A DNA stretch of 64,000 bases, taken from contig NZ_CP107811.1 in the NCBI RefSeq assembly GCF_036346105.1, positions 1,736,001-1,800,000 on the forward strand, written 5' to 3'. Origin of the DNA: Streptomyces sp. NBC_00539 (GTDB taxonomy: Bacteria; Actinomycetota; Actinomycetes; Streptomycetales; Streptomycetaceae). Under the pieces are notes generated by a model that was not told the DNA's origin, did not search any database, and saw only the letters and a program-made list of their open reading frames with translations. The position numbers were made by a program, and so were the translations under genes. Positions 8,644 to 16,319 of this stretch are shown here, piece after piece. The first letter of the stretch is position 1. Every line of letters starts with the position of its first letter.

Positions 8644-9915
8644 GTGACCGACGCCCAAGAGACCGCAGCAGACCTGCGCACCACCACCGGGGGCGGCCCT
8701 CCGGACGACGTCGACAAGGCGCCGATTCCCTTGCTCGAACCCCGCGAGGGGATCCCCCCGGTGGTCGCCGACGACGACGCCCTGGCCCGGGTGGTCGCGG
8801 CCTTCGCCGCGGGCACCGGCCCCGTCGCCGTGGACGCCGAACGCGCCTCCGGATACCGGTACGGCCAGCGCGCCTACCTCGTGCAGCTGCGCCGCGAAGG
8901 CGCCGGATCGGCGTTGATCGACCCGGTCGGGTGCCCCGACCTGTCCACGCTGGGCGACGCCCTGAGCGGTACCGAGTGGATCCTGCACGCCGCCACCCAG
9001 GACCTGCCGTGCCTGCGTGAAATAGGCATGACCCCCACCTCCTTGTTCGACACCGAGCTGGCGGGCCGGCTGGCCGGCTTCCCGCGGGTCGGGCTGGGCG
9101 CGATGGTCGAGGGCGTGCTGGGCTACGTACTGGAGAAGGGCCACTCCGCGGTCGACTGGTCCACCCGCCCGCTCCCCGAACCGTGGCTGCGCTACGCGGC
9201 GCTCGACGTGGAGCTGCTGGTGGACCTGCGGGACGCGCTGGAGAAGGAACTGGACCGGCAGGGCAAGCTGGAATGGGCCCACCAGGAGTTCGAGGCGATC
9301 GCCTCCGCGCCGCCCGCCCCGCCCCGCAAGGACCCGTGGCGCCGGACGTCCGGCATGCACAAGGTGCGCCGGCGCCGGCAGATGGCCGTCGTGCGGGAGC
9401 TGTGGGAGTCGCGCGACCGGATCGCCCAGCGGCGCGACGTCTCGCCGGGCAAGGTGCTGGGTGACGCCGCGATCGTCGAGGCGGCCCTGGCCCTTCCGGC
9501 AAACGCCACCGCGCTGTCCGCGCTGCCCGGCTTCGGGCAGCGGATGGGGCGCCGGCAGCTGGAGCAGTGGATGGCCGCCGTGGACCGGGCGCGGGCGCTT
9601 CCCGAGAGCGAGCTGCCGCAGCCGGGCGCGACCCCGGCCGGCCCGCCGCCCCCGCGCGCCTGGGCGGATAAGGACCCGGCCGCGGCCGCGCGGCTGTCGG
9701 CCGCCCGCGCCGCCGTCTCCGCGCTGGCGGAGGGGCTGAACCTGCCGCAGGAGAACCTGATCGCCCCGGACACGGTCCGCCGGCTGTGCTGGGAGCCGCC
9801 GCAGCGGCTGGAGCCGGAGACGGTGGCCGAGGCCCTGGCCGGCTACGGCGCCCGCCCGTGGCAGGTCGAGCAGGTCACCCCGGCCCTGGTCGAGGCGCTG
9901 GCCGCCACCGCCTGA
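8644..9915 (+). CDS. RNase D-like 3'-5' exonuclease with HRDC domain
   Basis: A 423-residue DEDD-superfamily exonuclease likely to trim RNA 3' ends. The DEDDy residues are visible: DAE in VAVDAERASG (Exo I), Asp in HAATQDLPCL (Exo II) and YAALDVELL (Exo III Tyr/Asp). An HRDC nucleic-acid-binding domain occupies roughly residues 230-310 (HKVRRRRQMAVVRELWESRD onward), followed by a second helical segment. The start is the GTG at 8644 (reading MTDAQETAADL). It lies between whiI and fadA and ends in a strong terminator. The acidic N-terminal 25 residues look unstructured. Confidence 0.9.
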   Translation: MTDAQETAADLRTTTGGGPPDDVDKAPIPLLEPREGIPPVVADDDALARVVAAFAAGTGPVAVDAERASGYRYGQRAYLVQLRREGAGSALIDPVGCPDLSTLGDALSGTEWILHAATQDLPCLREIGMTPTSLFDTELAGRLAGFPRVGLGAMVEGVLGYVLEKGHSAVDWSTRPLPEPWLRYAALDVELLVDLRDALEKELDRQGKLEWAHQEFEAIASAPPAPPRKDPWRRTSGMHKVRRRRQMAVVRELWESRDRIAQRRDVSPGKVLGDAAIVEAALALPANATALSALPGFGQRMGRRQLEQWMAAVDRARALPESELPQPGATPAGPPPPRAWADKDPAAAARLSAARAAVSALAEGLNLPQENLIAPDTVRRLCWEPPQRLEPETVAEALAGYGARPWQVEQVTPALVEALAATA

Positions 9916-9924
9916 TCTCCACCG

Positions 9925-9950
9925 AAGCCCCCGGCCCGCGCCGGGGGCTT
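9925..9950 (+). terminator. Rho-independent-type terminator after RNase D gene
   Basis: AAGCCCCCGGC-CCGC-GCCGGGGGCTT: a perfect 11-bp stem with a 4-base loop, 9 bp past the stop and followed by T. This is one of the clearest terminators in the window. Confidence 0.82.
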
Positions 9951-10026
9951 TCGCGTGGCCGCTCGGCGCCCGACGGCGGCGCGCGCGGTGTGACCTTCGC
10001 CGCTCCGCGGCCCGGGGGTGTCCACA

Positions 10027-10077
10027 TGAGTTACTCACAAGTAGCATGGGCCGGGTGAGCGCCCGCTCAGTGAGCGG
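10027..10077 (+). promoter_or_regulatory. Two palindromes in the fadAB promoter region
   Basis: TGAGT-T-ACTCA (10027-10037) and CCGCTCA-G-TGAGCGG (10063-10077) are both perfect odd-centred palindromes. They flank a TAGCAT hexamer (10042-10047) that could be a -10 box. The arrangement suggests operators for a repressor of beta-oxidation, probably of TetR type by analogy with other fad genes. The regulator is not in this window. Confidence 0.45.
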
Positions 10078-10121
10078 CGCCACGCGCAGCAGTGCCACCC
10101 CGCACCTGGAGGAGAGCCAAC

Positions 10122-11348
10122 GTGCCTCGTACCGTCAGGGACGTCGTCTTCGTCGACGGCGTCCGCACCCCGTTCGGCAAGGCGGGCCCGAAGGGCATCT
10201 ACCACGAGACCCGTGCCGACGACCTCGTCGTGAAGGCGATCCGGGAGCTGCTGCGCCGCAACCCGGACCTGGACCCCGCGAAGATCGACGAGGTCGCCAT
10301 CGCCGCGACCACGCAGATCGGTGACCAGGGCCTGACGCTGGGCCGCACGGCCGGCATCCTCGCGGGCCTCCCGCAGTCGGTCCCGGGCTACTCGATCGAC
10401 CGCATGTGCGCCGGCGCGCTGACCGCCGTGACCGCCGTCGCGGGCGGTGTGGCCTTCGGTGCCTACGACGTCGCCCTCGCCGGCGGTGTCGAGCACATGG
10501 GCCGCCACCCCATGGGTGAGGGCGTCGACCCCAACCCGCGCTTCGTCTCCGAGAAGCTGGTCGACGAGTCCGCCCTGTTCATGGGCATGACCGCCGAGAA
10601 CCTGCACGACCGGTACCCGACGATCACCAAGCTCCGCGCCGACGAGTACGCCGTGCGCTCGCAGGAGAAGGCCGCCAAGGCGTACGCCGACGGCAAGATC
10701 CAGCAGGACCTGGTCCCGATCTCGGTGCGCAACACCAACGAGGCCGCGGGTGAGACGGGCTGGGGCCTGGTCACCTCCGACGAGCCGATGCGCCCGGGCA
10801 CCACGCTGGAGAACCTGGCCGGCCTCAAGACCCCGTTCCGTACGCACGGCCGCGTCACCGCGGGCAACGCCGCCGGTCTCAACGACGGTGCCACCGCCGC
10901 GATCATCGCGTCCGAGGACTTCGCCCGGGAGAACAACCTCCCGGTCAAGATGCGCCTGGTCTCGTACTCCTTCGCGGGTGTCGAGCCGGAGGTCATGGGC
11001 TACGGCCCGATCCCGGCCACCGAGAAGGCCCTCGCCCAGGCCGGCCTGTCGATCTCCGACATCGGCCTGTTCGAGATCAACGAGGCGTTCGCGGTCCAGG
11101 TGCTCGCCTTCCTGGAGCACTACGGCATCGCCGACGACGACTCCCGCGTCAACCAGTACGGCGGCGCGATCGCGTTCGGCCACCCGCTCGCCTCCTCCGG
11201 CGTCCGCCTGATGACGCAGCTGGCCCGCCAGTTCGAGGAGCAGCCGCACGTCCGCTACGGCCTGACGACCATGTGCGTCGGCTTCGGCATGGGCGCGACG
11301 GTCATCTGGGAGAACCCGCACTTCACCTCCGAGGGAGACGCCAAGTGA
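10122..11348 (+). CDS. fadA: Acetyl-CoA C-acyltransferase (thiolase, FadA)
   Basis: A 408-residue 3-ketoacyl-CoA thiolase that cleaves 3-ketoacyl-CoA with CoA to acetyl-CoA in fatty acid beta-oxidation. Thiolase features: active Cys in SIDRMCAGALTAV, GGVEHMG, the His in NEAFAVQV, and a second Cys near the C-terminus (GLTTMCVGFGMG). The GTG at 10122 is chosen because GGAGGAGAG ends about 6 bp before it; the longer in-frame start at 10092 has no such site. Its stop overlaps the fadB GTG (GTGA), so the thiolase and multifunctional subunits are translationally coupled, as expected for a complex. Confidence 0.95.
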   Translation: MPRTVRDVVFVDGVRTPFGKAGPKGIYHETRADDLVVKAIRELLRRNPDLDPAKIDEVAIAATTQIGDQGLTLGRTAGILAGLPQSVPGYSIDRMCAGALTAVTAVAGGVAFGAYDVALAGGVEHMGRHPMGEGVDPNPRFVSEKLVDESALFMGMTAENLHDRYPTITKLRADEYAVRSQEKAAKAYADGKIQQDLVPISVRNTNEAAGETGWGLVTSDEPMRPGTTLENLAGLKTPFRTHGRVTAGNAAGLNDGATAAIIASEDFARENNLPVKMRLVSYSFAGVEPEVMGYGPIPATEKALAQAGLSISDIGLFEINEAFAVQVLAFLEHYGIADDDSRVNQYGGAIAFGHPLASSGVRLMTQLARQFEEQPHVRYGLTTMCVGFGMGATVIWENPHFTSEGDAK

Positions 11349-13474
11349 GCACCACCACTGAGCTCCTCAAGGGCGCGGCCGAGCTGTTCCCGGACGAGGT
11401 CGTGACCCAGGCGCACGTACGCCACCTGGACCTGCCCTTCGGCGCCGGGCGCTTCGCGCTCATCACGCTGGACAACGGCTTCGACCACACCAAGCCGACC
11501 ACCTTCGGCCCGCAGTCCCTCGCCAACCTGGACGCGGCGATCGACCAGGTCGAGCAGGAGGCCACCGCCGGCTCCATCGTCGGCGCGGGCATCACCGGCA
11601 AGCCGTTCATCTTCGCGGTCGGCGCCGACCTCAAGGGTGTCGAGCTCCTCAAGAACCACGACGAGGCGCTCGCCATCGGCAAGGGCGGCCACGACGTCTT
11701 CAAGCGCCTGTCGGCCCTGGCCGTCCCCACCTTCGCGTACTACAACGGTGCGGCGATGGGCGGCGGCGTCGAGGTCGGTCTGCACTGCACCTACCGCACC
11801 GTCTCGAAGGCCATCCCGGCCTTCTCCCTCCCCGAGGTCTTCCTCGGCCTGGTTCCCGGCTGGGGCGGCTGCGCCCTGCTGCCGAACCTCATCGGCGCGG
11901 AGCGCGCGGTCTCGGTCATCATCGAGAACTCGCTCAACCAGAACAAGCAGCTGCGCGGCAAGCAGGTCTTCGACCTGGGCATCGCCGACGCGCTGTTCGA
12001 GGGCGCGGACTTCCTGGAGCAGTCGCTCCTGTGGACCGCGAACGTCTTGAACGGCACCACCGAGGTCGTCCGCGCCGAGATCGAGCGCGGTGACGCCTGG
12101 GACGCGGCCGTCGCCAAGGGCCGCTTCCTCGCGGACTCCAAGGTGCACGGAGCCGCTCCGGCCGCCTACCGCGCGCTGGAGATCATCGCCGCGGCCAAGG
12201 ACGGCGACCTCCAGGCCGGTTTCGACGCCGAGGACAAGGCCCTCGCCGACCTCATCATGGGCGGTGAACTGCGCTCGGGCATCTACGCCTTCAACCTGGT
12301 GCAGAAGCGCGCCAAGCGCCCGGCGGGCGCCCCGGACAAGTCGCTGGCCCGTCCGGTCACCAAGGTCGGCGTCGTCGGCGCGGGCCTGATGGCCTCGCAG
12401 CTGGCGCTGCTGTTCCTGCGCCGCCTGGAGGTGCCGGTGGTCCTCACCGACATCGACCAGGAGCGGGTGGACAAGGGCGTCGGCTACGTCCACGCCGAGA
12501 TCCAGAAGCTGCTCGGCAAGGGCCGCATCAACCAGGACAAGGCGAACCGCCTGACCGCCCTGGTGAGCGGTGTCCTGGACAAGGCCGAGGGCTTCGCGGA
12601 CGCGGACTTCATCATCGAGGCCGTGTTCGAGGAGATGTCCGTCAAGCAGAAGGTGTTCGCGGAGGTCGAGGCGGTCGCCCCGGCGCACGCGATCCTCGCC
12701 ACCAACACCTCCTCGCTGTCGGTGTCGGAGATGGCCTCCAAGCTCCAGCACCCCGAGCGCGTGGTCGGTTTCCACTTCTTCAACCCCGTCGCGATCCTCC
12801 CGCTGCTGGAGATCGTCCGCGGTGAGCAGACGGACGACGCCTCGCTGGCGACGGCCTTCGGCGTGGCCAAGAAGCTGAAGAAGACCGCGGTCCTCACCAA
12901 GGACGCCCCGGCGTTCGTCGTGAACCGCATCCTGACCCGCTTCATGGGCGAGATCCAGAACGTCATCGACGAGGGCACCCCGGTCGAGACCGCGGAGAAG
13001 GCCATCGAGCCCCTCGGTCTGCCGATGTCCCCGCTGGTGCTGCTGGAGCTCGTGGGCCCGGCGATCGGCCTGCACGTCTCCGAGACGCTGAACCGCGCCT
13101 TCCCGGAGCGCTTCACCGTCTCCCCGAACCTCAAGCGGGTCGTCGAGGCCGGCAAGCGCGGCTTCTACGTCTATGACTCCGGCAAGCCGGAGCTGGACCC
13201 CGAGGTCGCCGCGCTCCTGGTGCAGGGCGACTCGGTCCTGACCGAGGAGCAGGTGCGCGACCGCGTCCTGGACGCGGTGGCGCAGGAGATCGGCCTGATG
13301 CTGGAGGAGGGTGTCGTGGCCGAGGCCCAGGACATCGACCTCTGCCTCATCACGGGCGCCGGCTGGCCCTTCCACCTGGGCGGCATCACGCCGTACCTGG
13401 ACCGCGAAGGCGTCTCCGAGCGGGTGAACGGCAAGAAGTTCCTCGCGCCCGGCCTGGCGAGCGTCCCGGCCTGA
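11345..13474 (+). CDS. fadB: Multifunctional enoyl-CoA hydratase/3-hydroxyacyl-CoA dehydrogenase (FadB)
   Basis: A 709-residue alpha subunit of the fatty acid oxidation complex. The N-terminal crotonase domain (about 15-300) has the oxyanion-hole pattern in GADLKGVELL and YYNGAAMGGGVEVGLH. The NAD-binding domain begins near residue 340 with KVGVVGAGLMASQLAL, followed by IEAVFEEMSVKQKVF and the HFFNPV signature. A C-terminal 3HCDH domain completes the enzyme. The GTG start overlaps the fadA stop by four bases. It hydrates 2-enoyl-CoA and oxidises the 3-hydroxyacyl-CoA, passing product to FadA. Codon use is the most biased in the area, suggesting high expression. Confidence 0.95.
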   Translation: MSTTTELLKGAAELFPDEVVTQAHVRHLDLPFGAGRFALITLDNGFDHTKPTTFGPQSLANLDAAIDQVEQEATAGSIVGAGITGKPFIFAVGADLKGVELLKNHDEALAIGKGGHDVFKRLSALAVPTFAYYNGAAMGGGVEVGLHCTYRTVSKAIPAFSLPEVFLGLVPGWGGCALLPNLIGAERAVSVIIENSLNQNKQLRGKQVFDLGIADALFEGADFLEQSLLWTANVLNGTTEVVRAEIERGDAWDAAVAKGRFLADSKVHGAAPAAYRALEIIAAAKDGDLQAGFDAEDKALADLIMGGELRSGIYAFNLVQKRAKRPAGAPDKSLARPVTKVGVVGAGLMASQLALLFLRRLEVPVVLTDIDQERVDKGVGYVHAEIQKLLGKGRINQDKANRLTALVSGVLDKAEGFADADFIIEAVFEEMSVKQKVFAEVEAVAPAHAILATNTSSLSVSEMASKLQHPERVVGFHFFNPVAILPLLEIVRGEQTDDASLATAFGVAKKLKKTAVLTKDAPAFVVNRILTRFMGEIQNVIDEGTPVETAEKAIEPLGLPMSPLVLLELVGPAIGLHVSETLNRAFPERFTVSPNLKRVVEAGKRGFYVYDSGKPELDPEVAALLVQGDSVLTEEQVRDRVLDAVAQEIGLMLEEGVVAEAQDIDLCLITGAGWPFHLGGITPYLDREGVSERVNGKKFLAPGLASVPA

Positions 13475-13490
13475 CGGGTCGTCCCGGCGC

Positions 13491-13542
13491 GAAACGGCCG
13501 ATGCCGCACCACCCCGGCGGGTGGTGCGGCATCGGCCGTTTC
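13491..13542. terminator. Very long perfect bidirectional terminator
   Basis: Perfect 24-bp arms (GAAACGGCCGATGCCGCACC through ACCC and its complement) surround a CGGC loop between the convergent fadB and glycosidase genes. The left arm begins GAAA and the right ends TTTC, so both strands end with a short T-run. It starts 16 bp after fadB and ends 20 bp before the other stop. Confidence 0.88.
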
Positions 13543-13562
13543 CGGCGGCAGCGCCGGGGCGC

Positions 13563-14834
13563 TCAGTGGTCGAAGAGCGCCAGCGCGTTGGCCACGGGCC
13601 GTTCCGTGACCGGTTGGCCCGCGGTCTCCCGGGGCCTGTTGCGCAGTTTCCCGCCCACGACCACGGTCGTGGATCCGCCGCCGTCGAGGCCGACGGCGTT
13701 CTCGGCGCCGAGCGAGGCCATGAGGTCTGCGGCCTCGCTGAGCGTGGCCCCGGCGCTCACCCGGGATTCCCGGCCGTCGACCGTCACCAGGAGGAGGGTG
13801 CCGTCCGCGGTGACTCCGGCCGCCGTGCGCGGGGCCCTCCTGGTGAGCGCGGCGTTTTCCCCGAGCGCGGACACGCCGTCACGCAGCAGCCGGTAGCGTC
13901 CACCGACCGCCGTGTCGACGGGCCCGGGCACCGTCCGCCCCATCGCGTCCTTCATCCGCACCGAGGGCGTGACCACACTGCCCTTGGGCGCGTGGGTGCG
14001 CAGCCAGTCGACGCCGGACCCGATCGCGTAGAGCGTGCTGCCGTTCTTCGGCATGCTCCCGCCGGCCGGTTTGCGTACGCCCACCACCCGCCCGTCGGCG
14101 TCGAGCAGCGCCTCCATGCTGCCCGGGGGGCCGGGCGGAGTCCAGTCGCCCCACTCCTGCGTGAACACCACGAGCTCGCTCGTGTCCGTGCACAGCCCGC
14201 CGTACGGCTCCTGCATCGGTTCCTCGGTGTCGGACAGCCGGTCGCCACCGACCCCTCCGCAACCCAGTACGCGGCCCGGGACCCGGTTGAAACCGTCCAG
14301 TTCGTGGGCTTCACCGTCGTCCGACGTCACCTGCTCCTCGGTGGTGATCTCGTCGACGCGGGCATCGAGCCGGCCGCCGGTGTATCCGAGGAGCAGGGCC
14401 GGCCGGCCGTTCGTCGCCTCGCTGAGCACCTTGCCGCCCTCGGCGTACAGACCCAGTGGATCGCCTTCGTATCCGCTGTAGTACTTGCCGGTGTGGATGT
14501 CGAAGTAGGAGGCGTTGACGGCTGCCAGCGCCCCGGCCGACCCGGCCATCTCCCGTACCGTCTCGGCGCTCGCGAGGTTGGCGCCGTGCAGGCCGCCCAC
14601 CCGGGCCCGGGCGTCGGGGGCGATGGTCAGCACGTGGACGTGCGAGGGCGAGCGGCCGTCGAGTTTCCGGACGAACGTGCGGTAGCCGACGCCCTGGGGC
14701 AGGACGACGTCGCGGACCTGCTCGTCCGGGGAGTCCCGGCCGTCCGGGGTACCCGCCGGGCCCGAACAGCCCGTCAGGGCGAGGGCCGTCGTCAGCACGA
14801 CCGCCAGGGCGGTCCTTCTAGCCGTGGAAGACAT
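13563..14834 (-). CDS. Phosphodiester glycosidase (NAGPA-like) lipoprotein
   Basis: A 423-residue lipoprotein with lipobox LTGC (Cys23) and a NAGPA-type phosphodiester glycosidase domain. In this family a sugar-1-phosphodiester is hydrolysed, as in mammalian uncovering enzyme and bacterial wall-polymer processing. Visible marks are NASYFD in the first half and NAVGLDGGGSTTVVV near the C-terminus, the family signature. It is the last gene of the wall-polymer operon; its start lies 17 bp inside the upstream gene. This suggests a role on the cell surface, trimming a glycosyl-phosphate polymer or its linkage unit. The specific substrate is inferred from context only. Confidence 0.85.
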   Translation of the reverse strand: MSSTARRTALAVVLTTALALTGCSGPAGTPDGRDSPDEQVRDVVLPQGVGYRTFVRKLDGRSPSHVHVLTIAPDARARVGGLHGANLASAETVREMAGSAGALAAVNASYFDIHTGKYYSGYEGDPLGLYAEGGKVLSEATNGRPALLLGYTGGRLDARVDEITTEEQVTSDDGEAHELDGFNRVPGRVLGCGGVGGDRLSDTEEPMQEPYGGLCTDTSELVVFTQEWGDWTPPGPPGSMEALLDADGRVVGVRKPAGGSMPKNGSTLYAIGSGVDWLRTHAPKGSVVTPSVRMKDAMGRTVPGPVDTAVGGRYRLLRDGVSALGENAALTRRAPRTAAGVTADGTLLLVTVDGRESRVSAGATLSEAADLMASLGAENAVGLDGGGSTTVVVGGKLRNRPRETAGQPVTERPVANALALFDH

Positions 14835-15534
14835 TCAGCGCCCCCGGGGACATGCCGAGGTCACCGATGTGGATGACCACCTCTGACGGATGGGTGTGCC
14901 CCGCGAGGTCCTCGTAGGTGCAGGTGAACCGGTCGTAACCCTGGTAGGACGCGGGCGCCTGGTAGGTGAGCGACCCGTCGGGGGCGCAGCTGAGCCTTCC
15001 GCGGCGGGCGGGGGAGACCGCGCTCAGTCTCAGCCCGTCGGCGGTTGATCCGGGCAGGGTGACGTGTCCGCCCGGGGCGAGGAGCAGCGGCCGGCCGGGG
15101 ACCACCCGGCGGCGCACGTGGAAACCGCGGTCCTCGATACCGGCGGACGGGACGAGTTTGTCGCCCTGGGCGATCATGAGGCCGACCACGACGCGCGGCA
15201 TCACGACGGAGCCGTCCGGGGCGTCGTCCCGCACCCTGACCACGCAGTCGGCGGTGATCGCCCGGGTCTGCGGGGCGAAGGCGGCGTACCTGCCGTTGGG
15301 CAGCCGGCGCAGGTGCTGCAGCTCCTCCAGGACCACCGCGTCGCCCAGGTCCTCGCCCAGGAGGTAGCCGTACGTCCGGTGGGCCCCGCCGCTCGGGGTC
15401 ACCGTCATGGCGAGCCGGAAGCGCTGCCCGGGTACGAGCGCGAGCGCCGGATCGGCGGTGGCCGCCAGGTCGACCACACCCGAGTACGGGCCCTGCGCGA
15501 CCCAGGCGCGGACCAGCGGGAACCAGCCGCTCAT
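14818..15534 (-). CDS. Hypothetical protein with C-terminal Ig-like domain
   Basis: A 238-residue protein without a clear signal peptide. The first about 160 residues are beta-rich and unrecognised. The last 60 or so (GRLSCAPDGSLTYQAP, YDRFTCTYEDLAGH) look like a bacterial Ig/cadherin-like domain with a possible disulfide, as found in adhesive or exported proteins. The ATG at 15534 overlaps the SGNH stop by four bases (ATGA), and its end overlaps the glycosidase start, so it is expressed inside the wall-polymer operon. Its function is unknown; a polymer-binding accessory factor is a reasonable guess. Confidence 0.75.
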   Translation of the reverse strand: MSGWFPLVRAWVAQGPYSGVVDLAATADPALALVPGQRFRLAMTVTPSGGAHRTYGYLLGEDLGDAVVLEELQHLRRLPNGRYAAFAPQTRAITADCVVRVRDDAPDGSVVMPRVVVGLMIAQGDKLVPSAGIEDRGFHVRRRVVPGRPLLLAPGGHVTLPGSTADGLRLSAVSPARRGRLSCAPDGSLTYQAPASYQGYDRFTCTYEDLAGHTHPSEVVIHIGDLGMSPGALNVFHG

Positions 15535-16298
15535 CGCCTGCCTCCCGTGGTCCGGGTCTTGGTCAGGTACGCGAAGGCGGCGTCGTCGGGGAACTCCAGG
15601 GCCCGGGCGGGGTCGAGGGCCGTCTCCACGTTCCGGAAGCAGGCGGCCGGCAGCAGGACCCGCGCCCGCATCTCGTTCGCGACGAAGCGGGCACACTCGA
15701 TCGCGCCGGCGTCCCGCAGGTGGGTGTTGTCGGCCACGCCCTCGGGGTAGTTGGGGTGCTCCCCCGGTGCCAGGTGCAGGAATATCGCCCTGGTGCCTTC
15801 CGGGCCGGCCTGCCGCCACCAGGCGACGCTCCACTCGTTCAGGTCGATCAGAGGTACCGACAGCCGCACGGCCACCTCGCGCATCGCGGCCGGGTACAGG
15901 TGCAGCGGTCGGCGCATGTTGCCGAACCGGTCGAACACCCGCCGCTCGTGGGGAGTGACGAGCACCGGGTGCGCGCCCCGGTCCCGCGCCTCGTTCACGT
16001 AGTGCCGCAGATTGGCCTGGAACCCCTCGAAGGGCGCGGCGAACACGTCCTCCCCCGGCTTCATGTCGTTGAGGCCGAAGGAGATCAGCAGCAGGTCGCC
16101 GGGGGTGATCTGCTCCAGGATCCACCCCAGGCGCCCGCGCTGCACGAAGCTCGTGCTGCTCGCCCCGGCCCGCGCGCAATTGATCACCGCGGGCCCGTGG
16201 AGGAACAGGGGCAGGGCCTGGCCCCAACCGGCCATGGGGGCCCTGCTGCGCTGGCGGTCACAGACGGTGGATTCGCCCGCCAGGAATACCGACGTCAT
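15531..16298 (-). CDS. SGNH/GDSL hydrolase (carbohydrate esterase-like)
   Basis: A 255-residue SGNH hydrolase closest in pattern to rhamnogalacturonan acetylesterase-type enzymes, which remove O-acetyl groups from polysaccharides. Block I nucleophile Ser is in AGESTVCD, block II Gly in NCARAGASS, block III Asn in SFGLND, and block V Asp/His in DNTHLRDAG. No signal peptide is apparent, so action may be cytoplasmic or export non-classical. It lies 21 bp after the giant glycosyltransferase and overlaps the next gene by four bases. A role in deacetylating the wall polymer or its precursor is inferred from the operon. Confidence 0.85.
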   Translation of the reverse strand: MTSVFLAGESTVCDRQRSRAPMAGWGQALPLFLHGPAVINCARAGASSTSFVQRGRLGWILEQITPGDLLLISFGLNDMKPGEDVFAAPFEGFQANLRHYVNEARDRGAHPVLVTPHERRVFDRFGNMRRPLHLYPAAMREVAVRLSVPLIDLNEWSVAWWRQAGPEGTRAIFLHLAPGEHPNYPEGVADNTHLRDAGAIECARFVANEMRARVLLPAACFRNVETALDPARALEFPDDAAFAYLTKTRTTGGRR

Positions 16299-16319
16299 GG
16301 TGCGACTGTCACGTACCTC

